A stretch of DNA of 64,000 nt from Tissierella creatinophila DSM 6911 (GTDB lineage Bacteria > Bacillota > Clostridia > Tissierellales > Tissierellaceae): assembly GCF_001940565.1 (NCBI RefSeq), contig NZ_LTDM01000011.1, forward strand, positions 159,773 through 223,772, given 5' to 3'. The position numbers were made by a program, and so were the translations under genes. The notes under the pieces are model-generated. The model made no database searches and was not told the DNA's origin. It saw only the letters and a program-made list of their open reading frames with translations. Shown here piece by piece: positions 8,653 to 16,823 of the stretch (positions are counted from its first letter, which is position 1; the number at the start of each line of letters is the position of its first letter).

Positions 8653-9861
8653 TTGTTTATTGCAAGACAGCCTATATTTAATAGATTTATGATAGTGTAT
8701 GGATATGAATTGCTATATAGAGATAGCAAAACGTCAACTGTGTTTGGAAATGTTTCTGCAAAGAAAGCTACGGCAACGGTTTTAGGAGGTTTATTTGAGC
8801 TTGGAATAGACACTATTACCGACAACGAAAAAGCATTTATTAATTTTGATTATGAATTTTTATTATCAGATTCAATAGAATTGATTAATCCAGAAAAACT
8901 TATAATTGAAGTTTTAGAAGATGTAGAAGTAGATAAAGTACTCATAAAAAGACTTATAGAGTTAAAGAAACATGGATATAAAATTGCCTTAGATGATTTT
9001 GTAGAAGATTATGATGAATTTCCTTTAGTCCCAATCTCAGATATAATTAAATACGATATAATAGCTACCCCATTAGATAGTATAAGAGCACAAGTAAGGC
9101 TTGCACTGCATCAGGGCAAGACTTTATTGGCTGAAAAAATAGAAACAAAAGAGGAATATGAACAGGCAAAAGGGATGGGGTTTAGTCTTTTTCAAGGATA
9201 TTTTTTTGAAAAACCAAGTATAGTTGGAAAGTCTAATGATAAGAAATCCACTAAATTCAATTATTTAAGACTTATAGCTGAACTTGGAAAGCCAGAACCT
9301 TCCTACAATAAATTAGCTAAAATAATAGGAAATGATGTAAATCTAGCCTATAGACTACTTAGAGTAGTCAAAAACAGCCAGTCAGATGATGTAGTTTATT
9401 CTATAAAAAGAGCTTTGGTATATATGGGTTTTAGAAGTATAGAAAGATGGATAAATATACTGATGTTACAAGATTTAGCTACAGATAAGCCACTAGAACT
9501 TACCAGACTTTCTCTTACAAGGTCTAAATTTGGAGAAGGGCTTGCAAATCATAGTAAGTTTAAATCAAGAGTTAACGAAGCTTCTACTATGCTTCTTTTT
9601 TCAACCTTAGATGCTATATTGGATCAATCTATGGAAGAAGCTCTTGATGGAATATCTCTTACGGAAGATATAAGAGAAGCTCTTATCCATAGAAAAGGAG
9701 AGCTTAGTCCTTTACTGGAACTTGTGTATTCTTATGAAAAAGGAGATTGGGATAAGGTAAAAACAATATCATCTGAAATCGGGATAACAGATAGAGAAGA
9801 AATATGTAATGAATATTTAAACGCTATAAAATACTGCACTGAAACAATGGATATGCTTTAA
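8653..9861 (+). CDS. EAL-like and HDOD domain signalling protein (YuxH type)
   Basis: About 402 residues. The N-terminal half is a divergent EAL domain: the usual Glu-x-Leu is replaced by Tyr-Glu-Leu-Leu-Tyr-Arg and the catalytic acid motifs are weak, as is known for YuxH-type proteins thought not to cleave cyclic di-GMP. The C-terminal half is an HDOD domain, with the Ala-Tyr-Arg-Leu-Leu-Arg and Ile-Lys-Arg-Ala-Leu segments. Such proteins often regulate motility or surface behaviour. The start is the TTG at 8653, giving the family's FIARQPIF beginning, with six G residues just upstream; the longer GTG start would translate through that site. Confidence 0.85.
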   Translation: MFIARQPIFNRFMIVYGYELLYRDSKTSTVFGNVSAKKATATVLGGLFELGIDTITDNEKAFINFDYEFLLSDSIELINPEKLIIEVLEDVEVDKVLIKRLIELKKHGYKIALDDFVEDYDEFPLVPISDIIKYDIIATPLDSIRAQVRLALHQGKTLLAEKIETKEEYEQAKGMGFSLFQGYFFEKPSIVGKSNDKKSTKFNYLRLIAELGKPEPSYNKLAKIIGNDVNLAYRLLRVVKNSQSDDVVYSIKRALVYMGFRSIERWINILMLQDLATDKPLELTRLSLTRSKFGEGLANHSKFKSRVNEASTMLLFSTLDAILDQSMEEALDGISLTEDIREALIHRKGELSPLLELVYSYEKGDWDKVKTISSEIGITDREEICNEYLNAIKYCTETMDML

Positions 9862-9868
9862 TATATAG

Positions 9869-9898
9869 AAATCCTAAGCCTATATAGGCTTAGGATTT
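9869..9898. terminator. Bidirectional terminator between converging genes
   Basis: AAATCCTAAGCC and its complement flank a TATATA loop. It serves both the EAL-HDOD gene and the chemoreceptor facing it. Confidence 0.85.
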
Positions 9899-11196
9899 TA
9901 CATTATAGCTTTTAATTTTCTTAATAAGTCTACTACAATATTTGAACACTCATCCATATCTTCTAAAGCTCTTTGAGCCATATCTATATCTCCATTATTA
10001 TAAGCTGATATAGCTTTTTTTGCTAGAAGATGTAACTCTTCATGAGGTGATTCTAAATTATTTAAAATTTCTATAGCCCTAGAATCTGAAAAAACTTGTT
10101 CTTCTATCCAAAGCCCTAGTCTACATGTTTTATGAGTTCCTACTGTATCTTTATTTAGTTTTTCATAACCTAGTAACATATTGTACACTTTCCATCTCCA
10201 AATAAGGTGGTCACTTATGCATACTTCTATCTGGACTTTCTTATCTAATAAATTACACTCTTCATATGCTAAAAGTCTTATCTCATCTACTACTTTTGAT
10301 ATTTTGTAGAATGCCTTTCCAGTTCTTTCTATATCTTTTTTAAGAGCAGCAGTCTTTTCATTTATCTCCATAAGATTACCAGCCATCTCTTGTGTTGTTG
10401 CTGTTTGTTCTTCAGTATTTGCTGATATGTCATTAAAGGTCTTTCCAATATCTGTAAGAGCTCCACTTATTCCATTTACAGAATGTATAGCATTATCCAT
10501 TAGAGATTTTGAGTTATTAAATGATTCTAAAGATTCATCTAGTGCTTTTGAAGTATTGGAAATCTTATCAGTTAAAGACTTTACTATACCCCTAATAGAA
10601 CCTACTTGTTCTTTACTTGTTTCAGATAGCTTTTTAATTTCATTTGCTACAACAGAAAAGCCCCTTCCTTGTTCACCAGCTCTTGCCGCTTCTATGGATG
10701 CATTTAATGATAATAAGTTTGTCTGTTCTGCGATTGTTTCTATCATAACTACCATATCTACTATTCTCTTAGCTTCATTGTTTACAAGATCCATTATATC
10801 TCTTACTTCTTGAGTTTTTTCCATAGTACCTTCAATTTGACCAAATGACTCTTTTATTTTTTCTATAGAACTATTAGAATCTTGCATACTCTTTGTAGTG
10901 TTTTTATAACAATCCTGAACAAAATTTGCTATATCTTCTGAAGAAGTGCTTAGTTCTTCACCACTTGCTGCTACATTTTCTACCATTTCCCCTTGAGTAT
11001 CCGTATCCACTATCATGTCTTTAATATAGTCAAGTTGAGTCATATACTGTAATAGTTCATTCAGTTTTATAAGCAAGTCTTGATTAGAGCTTTCTTTATG
11101 ACTTAAACGTTTTTCCAATTCTTTTACTCTTTCGTCTTCTAAAACATTTACTGCACTTGCAGCTTCTACTTCTCTTTTTCTCTTAAAAATCTCCAT
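9898..11196 (-). CDS. Soluble methyl-accepting chemotaxis protein with C-terminal CZB domain
   Basis: About 432 residues with no membrane segment. Residues 15-50 look like a short coiled coil. The signalling hairpin contains the conserved tip [16 protein letters not shown]. The last roughly 110 residues match a chemoreceptor zinc-binding (CZB) domain: His in DHLIWRWK, Cys in Cys-Arg-Leu-Gly-Leu-Trp, and two His in His-Glu-Glu-Leu-His. CZB domains bind zinc and in known cases respond to oxidants such as hypochlorite. The ATG at 11196 is preferred over 11202 because GAAGGG abuts the latter. A sigma-D-like promoter motif lies upstream. Confidence 0.88.
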   Translation of the reverse strand: MEIFKRKREVEAASAVNVLEDERVKELEKRLSHKESSNQDLLIKLNELLQYMTQLDYIKDMIVDTDTQGEMVENVAASGEELSTSSEDIANFVQDCYKNTTKSMQDSNSSIEKIKESFGQIEGTMEKTQEVRDIMDLVNNEAKRIVDMVVMIETIAEQTNLLSLNASIEAARAGEQGRGFSVVANEIKKLSETSKEQVGSIRGIVKSLTDKISNTSKALDESLESFNNSKSLMDNAIHSVNGISGALTDIGKTFNDISANTEEQTATTQEMAGNLMEINEKTAALKKDIERTGKAFYKISKVVDEIRLLAYEECNLLDKKVQIEVCISDHLIWRWKVYNMLLGYEKLNKDTVGTHKTCRLGLWIEEQVFSDSRAIEILNNLESPHEELHLLAKKAISAYNNGDIDMAQRALEDMDECSNIVVDLLRKLKAIM

Positions 11197-11263
11197 ATCC
11201 ATCCCTTCTCTCTGATATAATGCAACATCTTTTATGTCTAAATTTTTTATCCTTGTAATATTA

Positions 11264-11289
11264 TAATCGGTATTTTTCTTAAAAAGTTA
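11264..11289 (-). promoter_or_regulatory. Candidate motility sigma factor (sigma-D/FliA-type) promoter
   Basis: TAAC (11289-11286), 14 bases, then ACCGATTA (11271-11264) read on the minus strand, ahead of the CZB chemoreceptor. The B. subtilis sigma-D consensus is TAAA-N15-GCCGATAA. The -35 part overlaps the terminator of the TRAP operon. Confidence 0.45.
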
Positions 11290-11317
11290 ATCTAAATATA
11301 TATTTAGATTAACTTTT
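11282..11317 (-). terminator. Perfect 36-bp palindromic terminator after the TRAP genes
   Basis: AAAAGTTAATCTAAATA pairs exactly with TATTTAGATTAACTTTT around a central TA, with T residues beyond in the minus direction. It overlaps the end of the 86-residue membrane protein gene. Confidence 0.8.
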
Positions 11318-11569
11318 ATCTTCCATAGATAGGGAATGTTTTCCGTTGATATAGGTCCATATAAGACCTGATAAAACTGCTATAGATGCAAGTCTAATGA
11401 AGTATGGCATAATCTTTATTGCAGCATTAACTGCTAGGATTTCTCCCTTGGTGCCTCCAATTATCAGCCCAATTACAAACATCAAAAATATTACCCCTCC
11501 TCCTAGTATTGCTATTATAAGAGATAAGCTAAATATATTTTCTATAAAGGTTTCTAATTTCTTTTTCAT
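11309..11569 (-). CDS. Small two-helix membrane protein next to TRAP permease
   Basis: An 86-residue protein with two hydrophobic helices (about residues 13-37 and 55-72). I do not recognise a named family. Its place directly after a TRAP-type large permease, 120 bp downstream on the same strand, suggests a reduced or analogous small subunit. Classical TRAP small subunits (DctQ) have four helices and about 160 residues, so this would be unusually short. A GGAGG site precedes the ATG. Confidence 0.6.
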   Translation of the reverse strand: MKKKLETFIENIFSLSLIIAILGGGVIFLMFVIGLIIGGTKGEILAVNAAIKIMPYFIRLASIAVLSGLIWTYINGKHSLSMEDKS

Positions 11570-11690
11570 TTTAATTCCTCCTTGTAAATAAAGAAAACTT
11601 ATATTAGATGAATTTTTCTAATATAGATTTTCTTATCCATATCTTAACTTTTGCTACTTCCATCTAAAGAGGATAAATCTTAATTGTAAG

Positions 11691-13064
11691 CTATTGAATA
11701 AATGGAATAGGAAGTATTCCAGATAGTAGTATTATAGCTAAGACTAAATGGGCAAATACCCATATAAGTGCTAGAGCTGATGTTTCTTTCATTTTAGAAC
11801 CAGCTATACCCATAGCTGTATACATTGCTAGAGCCAGTGGAGGCGTCATTCCCTCTAGTGCTCCTGTTATTGCTGGAAGTATAGCTGCTACAAGTAAAGG
11901 ATTTACTCCTACAGTAGCTAGTGAAGCTACTATACCCGTTCCAAATATAGCTACCTGTGAAGAACCAGGAAGGATCATTCCTAAAAATGTTGTAAATATA
12001 GGGAAAAATATAATAAGTTGAAGTTTTGTCATATTAAAAGACTCTACATACTCTCCAAGAGAGGCTCCTACATTTGCATCACCAAAGAGAGTTGAGATAC
12101 TATAAGCGAAATAAACTGTTGCTGCAACGGGAGTAATATGTTGTATCCCTCTTTTAAATAAATCAAATATATTTTTAAAACTAAGTCCTCCGTTTATTTC
12201 ATCTTTACTTATTAAAAGTGAGTAAATAGCTGCAACTCCTGGTGTAAAAAGAATAACTGAAGCTGAAAATGCTTTTGCCCCTTCCTCGCCTAGTCTTGAA
12301 ACAAAGAAAGTATCTTTAAATTTAAAATCTAAATATAAAGGTATAAATATAATAAGTGGAACAAGAAGTGCTTTCCATCCATTTTTAAGAGTTTCGCCTA
12401 TCTTAGGTATTTCATCTTTTGGTACAGGTGAAACCTTGTATTTTCTACAAAATATATATAGAGTTATAAATCTTTGAAGGATAAACCAAATTCCAACTCC
12501 CCATACTGCCATCCAAAATGTAGATAGTTCATACTTGCCTGGAAAAACCGTATCTAGCGCTGCAAAGGCCAAGAGTATTGTTCCAGATGGTGGAATCATA
12601 GGACCTAGTGAACTTGCAGACATCTCAACTGTAGCTGCAAGTTCACTAGGGAAACCTGTTTTAATCATAGCAGGAATAGTAAACACCCCAGTAGCTGCTA
12701 CGTTTCCAGGGCCTGTCCCTGAAAGAGCCGCCATAAATGTACTTGCTACTAAACTTACATACCCTGCTCCTCCTTTAAATCTTCCAACTATTGATAGGAC
12801 AAAGTTTATAATAGCATCTACTACATTGGTTTGTCCAAATATAAAGGCTAAACTCATAAAAGCAACTATCGCATAAAACAAAGTATTTGTAGATGGTTGT
12901 ATAAGATAATAAATAAACTTGTCCCACTTACCCAGTATAAGTATCATAACTACATATCCAACAAACATCGCCTCATAGATCGGCCTTTTAAGTAATACAA
13001 ATACAACTACAATGGTAATTAACAATGCAAATAAATATAATAGTTCCATTGGTATACCTGCCAT
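11691..13064 (-). CDS. TRAP transporter large permease subunit (DctM family)
   Basis: A 457-residue protein with about 11-12 membrane helices. The motif Leu-Ser-Gly-Thr-Gly-Pro-Gly-Asn-Val-Ala-Ala-Thr-Gly near residue 115 and Ser-Leu-Gly-Pro-Met-Ile-Pro-Pro-Ser-Gly near 152 are typical of DctM proteins, which import small acids with a Na+ gradient and an external binding protein. No DctP or TAXI binding-protein gene is nearby. The ATG at 13064 follows GGGGAA. The related substrate range of the family is broad, so none is assigned. Confidence 0.8.
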   Translation of the reverse strand: MAGIPMELLYLFALLITIVVVFVLLKRPIYEAMFVGYVVMILILGKWDKFIYYLIQPSTNTLFYAIVAFMSLAFIFGQTNVVDAIINFVLSIVGRFKGGAGYVSLVASTFMAALSGTGPGNVAATGVFTIPAMIKTGFPSELAATVEMSASSLGPMIPPSGTILLAFAALDTVFPGKYELSTFWMAVWGVGIWFILQRFITLYIFCRKYKVSPVPKDEIPKIGETLKNGWKALLVPLIIFIPLYLDFKFKDTFFVSRLGEEGAKAFSASVILFTPGVAAIYSLLISKDEINGGLSFKNIFDLFKRGIQHITPVAATVYFAYSISTLFGDANVGASLGEYVESFNMTKLQLIIFFPIFTTFLGMILPGSSQVAIFGTGIVASLATVGVNPLLVAAILPAITGALEGMTPPLALAMYTAMGIAGSKMKETSALALIWVFAHLVLAIILLSGILPIPFIQ

Positions 13065-13103
13065 AAATATTCCCCATTTCTTTTTGTTTTTACCTTCAAA
13101 CTT

Positions 13104-13139
13104 AAAACTTCTTAATCCTTTAAAGGTTTAAGAAGTTTT
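13104..13139 (-). terminator. Terminator between the 69-residue protein gene and the TRAP gene
   Basis: 12-bp arms (AAAACTTCTTAA at 13104-13115 and its complement at 13128-13139). The T-run is short. Confidence 0.6.
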
Positions 13140-13147
13140 AATAACAC

Positions 13148-13357
13148 TTAATAACAATCTCCAAGAACCACCCTAGCCTCTATCGTTCCATCCCCCACAT
13201 CATAAAAGATCTTGCTTTCTATTTCGAAACACTTCTCTTCTGATAGGACTTTGTTTGACATAAGCATTGCTAGTAGTTCTATCTGAGTTAATTCTAATTC
13301 TTTTCTTTTTAGATGAAATCCTCCTGGATAAAATATGGTTACCTTTATTTTTTCCAT
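13148..13357 (-). CDS. Conserved-looking small protein of unknown function
   Basis: A 69-residue soluble protein, with no recognised domain. It has an excellent ribosome site (AGGGGGG, eight bases before the ATG) and its own terminator, so it is likely real and separately transcribed. The composition is ordinary, with a central Leu-Leu-Ala-Met-Leu helix and a predicted strand pair at the C-terminus. Confidence 0.6.
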   Translation of the reverse strand: MEKIKVTIFYPGGFHLKRKELELTQIELLAMLMSNKVLSEEKCFEIESKIFYDVGDGTIEARVVLGDCY

Positions 13358-13584
13358 AATTAAGCCCCCCTTAAGTTTTTTAAAGCACTTCTCTAAATAA
13401 GTAAAATAAAATTATGAATTATAAATTATGTTGTATTATATATTTACCCCTTTATTAGTATTATACTACATTATCTAATAGAAAGTTCACAAAATTTTTA
13501 GACAACTTTGTAATTAATCTAAATATGTCATTATAAAGGTTACGACTGCCTTTTGCCTAATAAATAATACTCAAAATAATAAAA

Positions 13585-13626
13585 AAAAGCTTGTTTCCAA
13601 GTTTTAAAACTTGGAAACAAGCTTTT
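13585..13626 (-). terminator. Terminator of the thi operon
   Basis: A perfect 42-bp palindrome centred in GTTTTAAAAC, overlapping the thiD stop codon and followed by TTTT on the minus strand. Confidence 0.9.
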
Positions 13627-14398
13627 AATATAAATGGTTTAACGGTCCTCTTCCTTCCCCTAAATCCAATCCATCTCCTATAGCACCAATTAAATATTCT
13701 TTTGCCTTTATAAAGCTAGACTCTACATCCATTCCATTGGCAAGATTTACAGCTATAGCTGAAGATAGTGTGCAGCCTGTTCCATGAGTATTCGGATTTT
13801 CTATTTTCTCTCCTTCTATCCAATTTATTTTTCCATCTATTAAAAGCAGATCATCCGCACTTGTTTCTAAATGTCCACCCTTAACTAATATAGCACCATC
13901 TATGAACTTTGCTATTATCTTGGCAGCCTTTTCCATATCCTCTTTGTTGTTTACCTCTATACCACTTAAAACACTAGCTTCTTGCATATTTGGGGTAATT
14001 ATATCTGCTAGGGGAAGGAGTTCATTTATTAAAGTATTATTTGCTTTTGAATCCATTAGTACACTTCCACTAGTTGCAACCATCACTGGGTCTACAACAA
14101 TATTTTTCGCACCATACTCTCTTAACTTCCTAGCTATTACTTTAATTATACTTTCATTAGAAACCATTCCTATTTTAATAGCATCTGGATATATATCACT
14201 AAAAACTGCATCAAGTTGCTTTCCTACAAATTCTGGAGATAAGTCTACTACATCAGTTACTCCCATAGTATTTTGGGCAGTTAAAGAAGTTATAACACTC
14301 ATTCCATATGTTTTATGTGCAGCAAAAGTCTTTAAGTCCGCTTGGATACCCGCTCCACCACTACAATCAGACCCTGCTATAGTTAGTAACTTTTTCAT
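13625..14398 (-). CDS. thiD: Hydroxymethylpyrimidine/phosphomethylpyrimidine kinase
   Basis: A 257-residue ribokinase-fold enzyme that phosphorylates HMP and then HMP-P to HMP-PP for thiamine synthesis. The start Leu-Thr-Ile-Ala-Gly-Ser-Asp-Cys-Ser-Gly-Gly-Ala-Gly-Ile-Gln-Ala-Asp-Leu-Lys is the family signature. Thr-His-Gly-Thr-Gly-Cys-Thr-Leu around Cys209 is the anion-hole/catalytic motif. It follows thiE directly (stop and ATG adjacent) with GGGGG upstream. Last gene of a thiM-thiE-thiD salvage operon; no thiC or thiG is in the window, so the cell may salvage precursors. Confidence 0.95.
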   Translation of the reverse strand: MKKLLTIAGSDCSGGAGIQADLKTFAAHKTYGMSVITSLTAQNTMGVTDVVDLSPEFVGKQLDAVFSDIYPDAIKIGMVSNESIIKVIARKLREYGAKNIVVDPVMVATSGSVLMDSKANNTLINELLPLADIITPNMQEASVLSGIEVNNKEDMEKAAKIIAKFIDGAILVKGGHLETSADDLLLIDGKINWIEGEKIENPNTHGTGCTLSSAIAVNLANGMDVESSFIKAKEYLIGAIGDGLDLGEGRGPLNHLY

Positions 14399-15043
14399 CT
14401 ATTTTCCCCCTAAGTATTTCTTTACAAGTTTATTTAAATCTCTCGTAGCCTTTCCTATATCTTCTTTAGCTAGTATTGCCGATATTACAGCTATACCATC
14501 TACTTTGCTTTCCTCTAGTAGATGAAGATTTTCATCACTTATTCCACCTATTGCAACAACAGGGATTTTTACCGTTTCTTTGATCTCTTTTAACTCTTTT
14601 AAATTTACACTTACAGCATTTGACTTTGAATCGGTCGGAAAAACTGCTCCCACACCAATATAGTCTGCACCGTTTTTTTCTGCATCTAGTGCTTCTTCCA
14701 TCGTTCCAGCTGAAACTCCTAGTATCTTACCTTCTCCAAGTAATCTTCTAGCTTCTTCTACTTCTATATCATCTTGTCCGATATGAACTCCATCAGTATC
14801 CACTTCAATAGCTACCTCTATATTGTCATTTATAACAAAGGGAATTTTATACCTATCTGTAACTTTTTTTATATCTAAAGCTATGTTTTTAAATTCTTCA
14901 AATTTGAGATCTTTTTCTCTAAGTTGTACAAAAGTAACTCCATTGTTTATAGCTTCCTCTACTACTTCTTCTAACTTATTTTCTCCAAGCCAATTTCTAT
15001 CTGTAACCAAATAAAGTAAAAGATCATTATTTGTAAGTTTCAA
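14399..15043 (-). CDS. thiE: Thiamine-phosphate synthase
   Basis: A 214-residue TIM-barrel enzyme that joins HMP-PP and thiazole phosphate. The Gln-Leu-Arg-Glu-Lys motif near residue 40, Asp-Gly-Val-His-Ile-Gly-Gln near 83, Gly-Val-Gly-Ala-Val-Phe-Pro-Thr-Asp-Ser-Lys near 134 and Ala-Ile-Gly-Gly-Ile are all ThiE hallmarks. The start is TTG at 15043, eight bases after AAAGGAGGG, and overlaps the end of thiM by 17 bases, which implies coupled translation. Confidence 0.95.
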   Translation of the reverse strand: MKLTNNDLLLYLVTDRNWLGENKLEEVVEEAINNGVTFVQLREKDLKFEEFKNIALDIKKVTDRYKIPFVINDNIEVAIEVDTDGVHIGQDDIEVEEARRLLGEGKILGVSAGTMEEALDAEKNGADYIGVGAVFPTDSKSNAVSVNLKELKEIKETVKIPVVAIGGISDENLHLLEESKVDGIAVISAILAKEDIGKATRDLNKLVKKYLGGK

Positions 15044-15851
15044 TTTTTAAACCCTCCTTTAAACCTTCTTCATCTAATTTACTTATATAATCTATTAAAA
15101 ACATTCTAAGAGAACTGGTTCCAACATCTTCTTTTATCATCTTTTTATTTGCAAGTTCTCCACTAAGTCCCATCATTCCAACTGCCATTGTGGTACTTAC
15201 TAATATATTTGTTGGATTTGCACCTACAAATGCACCTATAAGTCCTGCTAACATACACCCTGTTCCCGTTATCTTTTCCATATTTTCATGCCCATTTCTT
15301 ACAATGTATGTCTTTTTACTATCTGTTACTATATCAATTGGTCCTGTAATAACTACCACTGATTTATAGATTTCACTTACTTTCTTTGCAACTTTTATAT
15401 ATTCTTCTAAATTTGATTCGTTTATTATATCTTCTACGCTTACATCTACCCCACCAGATGTCTTATTTCCATCTAAGATGGCCTTTATCTCTGATGCATT
15501 ACCTCTAATTACTGAATACCTTACTTCCTTTAGTAAATTTAAACATGTTTCTGTTCTGAAATTAGAAGCACCTATTGCAACTGGATCAAGCACAACTGGT
15601 TTATTTATTTTATTGGCAGTTTTACCAGCTTCAAGCATTGATTTAATAACTCTAGGATTTAAAGTTCCTATATTGATAACGAGTGAATTACATATCTCTA
15701 TAATCTCAGAGACCTCTTCTATTCCATCTGCCATTATTGGAGATCCCCCAGATGCCAATATAACATTTGCAACATCATTTACAGTTACATAATTTGTGAT
15801 GCAGTGAACAAGTGAACCTTTTTTTAAATTCTTAAGTATTTTCATGTCCAT
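15027..15851 (-). CDS. thiM: Hydroxyethylthiazole kinase
   Basis: A 274-residue kinase that phosphorylates 4-methyl-5-(hydroxyethyl)thiazole in thiamine salvage. It shows His-Cys-Ile-Thr-Asn-Tyr-Val-Thr near the N-terminus, Ala-Ser-Gly-Gly-Ser-Pro-Ile-Met-Ala-Asp near residue 33, Val-Leu-Asp-Pro-Val-Ala-Ile-Gly-Ala near 87 and Thr-Gly-Thr-Gly-Cys-Met-Leu near 195. First gene of the operon, directly under the TPP riboswitch. GGGGGAA precedes the ATG. Confidence 0.95.
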   Translation of the reverse strand: MDMKILKNLKKGSLVHCITNYVTVNDVANVILASGGSPIMADGIEEVSEIIEICNSLVINIGTLNPRVIKSMLEAGKTANKINKPVVLDPVAIGASNFRTETCLNLLKEVRYSVIRGNASEIKAILDGNKTSGGVDVSVEDIINESNLEEYIKVAKKVSEIYKSVVVITGPIDIVTDSKKTYIVRNGHENMEKITGTGCMLAGLIGAFVGANPTNILVSTTMAVGMMGLSGELANKKMIKEDVGTSSLRMFLIDYISKLDEEGLKEGLKIETYK

Positions 15852-15882
15852 AAAAGTTCCCCCAAGCTATTATTTTTTAAAT

Positions 15883-15906
15883 AAAAAAGACTTGCCATGG
15901 CAAGTC
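15883..15906 (-). terminator. Riboswitch expression-platform terminator
   Basis: An 18-bp perfect palindrome GACTTGCCATGGCAAGTC followed by six T residues on the minus strand, between the TPP aptamer and thiM. This is the likely OFF-state terminator. Confidence 0.9.
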
Positions 15907-15928
15907 TCATACTTTAATCTCTTGTATG

Positions 15929-16013
15929 TTCCCTACGTTAGCATTACCTAAATCAGGTTATATGGTCGAACTTAGATAAAAGTTCCTCTCAGCCGAGTTT
16001 CTCTCAGCTCCCA
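15929..16013 (-). ncRNA. TPP (THI element) riboswitch
   Basis: On the minus strand the leader of thiM holds the THI-box core: GGGAGC near 16012, CTGAGAGGAAC in the middle, then ACCTGATTTAGGTAATGC and AACGTAGGGAA ending at 15929. These match the pyrimidine-sensor (CTGAGA) and the conserved CCTGAT...GCGTAGGGAA-like helix junctions of the family. With the terminator that follows, thiamine pyrophosphate should stop transcription of thiMED. Confidence 0.95.
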
Positions 16014-16050
16014 TTTTCATAATATTAAATCTAATTATATAGAACAAAGT

Positions 16051-16698
16051 CTATATTGTCAATACATCTATCGCTTCCTTAAAATCTTTAATATAAAAAT
16101 CTGAAACTTCTAGTATTTTATCTAAATCTTTAAATGCAACAGAATCTTCTACACCTACAATATTTAATCCTACCCTTTTAGCTACTCTCATAGAAAATAG
16201 AGAGTCTTCAAATAGGAATATCTCGCCTGGTTCTAAATTCAGATTTTTATATAAAACTTTAAAAAACATCTCATCGTTTTTACTAAGTCCAGTATTTTCA
16301 CAGGTCTGTATAAACTCAAAATAATCTAAAATATCATATCTATTTAAAACACTTTGTATAAGTTTTTCATCTGTTACACTAGCTATTGCTATTCTAGTTT
16401 CTTTTGTTTTTAATCTATCTAGAAATTCTATTACATATGGCTTTAATTGTACCTTGTTTTTATAATAGTTAAGTAATAAATTGTCCATCTCATCTTTTAT
16501 AGTATTGTTATCTTTTTTAATACTATATCTCTCCTTCATATAGGAAATTCCTTCATCAAGTGTAAGCTTTTCTAAAGCCTTATTTAAATCATCTTCTGCT
16601 TTAATTTCTATAGATTCTAAATAGTTTTTAGCGAGATTTTCCCAAAACTCCATAGAGTCTGCAAGCGTACCATCAAAATCAAATACTGCTGCTTTCAT
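16051..16698 (-). CDS. HAD superfamily phosphatase (beta-phosphoglucomutase-like)
   Basis: A 215-residue HAD hydrolase. Motif I is Val-Phe-Asp-Phe-Asp-Gly-Thr-Leu-Ala-Asp-Ser at residues 5-15, with a cap domain following, motif II in Ile-Ala-Ile-Ala-Ser-Val-Thr, and the motif III/IV region ending Phe-Leu-Phe-Glu-Asp-Ser near residue 165. The ATG at 16698 has AAAGGAAGA upstream; a 39-base longer frame lacks a site. It lies just upstream of the thi operon on the same strand, so a role in thiamine phosphate turnover is conceivable but not shown. Confidence 0.85.
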   Translation of the reverse strand: MKAAVFDFDGTLADSMEFWENLAKNYLESIEIKAEDDLNKALEKLTLDEGISYMKERYSIKKDNNTIKDEMDNLLLNYYKNKVQLKPYVIEFLDRLKTKETRIAIASVTDEKLIQSVLNRYDILDYFEFIQTCENTGLSKNDEMFFKVLYKNLNLEPGEIFLFEDSLFSMRVAKRVGLNIVGVEDSVAFKDLDKILEVSDFYIKDFKEAIDVLTI

Positions 16699-16754
16699 AA
16701 AATCTTCCTTTCGATATATAATGTTTACCTTTATCATCTTTTAATTACTAAGTA

Positions 16755-16809
16755 GATTAATAACCTTTAGGGAAGCCTATATAGATAGCTTCCCTAAAGG
16801 TTATTAATC
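16755..16809 (-). terminator. Strong terminator with a 22-bp perfect stem after the catalase gene
   Basis: Arms 16755-16776 and 16788-16809 are exact complements with an 11-base loop. It is the downstream neighbour of the catalase stop at 16824. Its A/T-rich outer arms can serve as the U-tract. Confidence 0.75.
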
Positions 16810-16823
16810 ATGTTAAAAAGGTT

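Noticed and set aside
10427..10813. 128-codon frame antisense to the CZB chemoreceptor
   Set aside because: It is a shadow of the codon usage of the conserved signalling domain; similar shadows occur opposite the other chemoreceptors.
13902..14525. 207-codon plus-strand frame over thiD/thiE
   Set aside because: Lies opposite two well-supported enzymes and has no start signal or family match.
16755..16809. 22-bp inverted repeat as a possible mobile-element end or attachment site
   Set aside because: No transposase or matching copy nearby; position right after a stop codon makes it a terminator.
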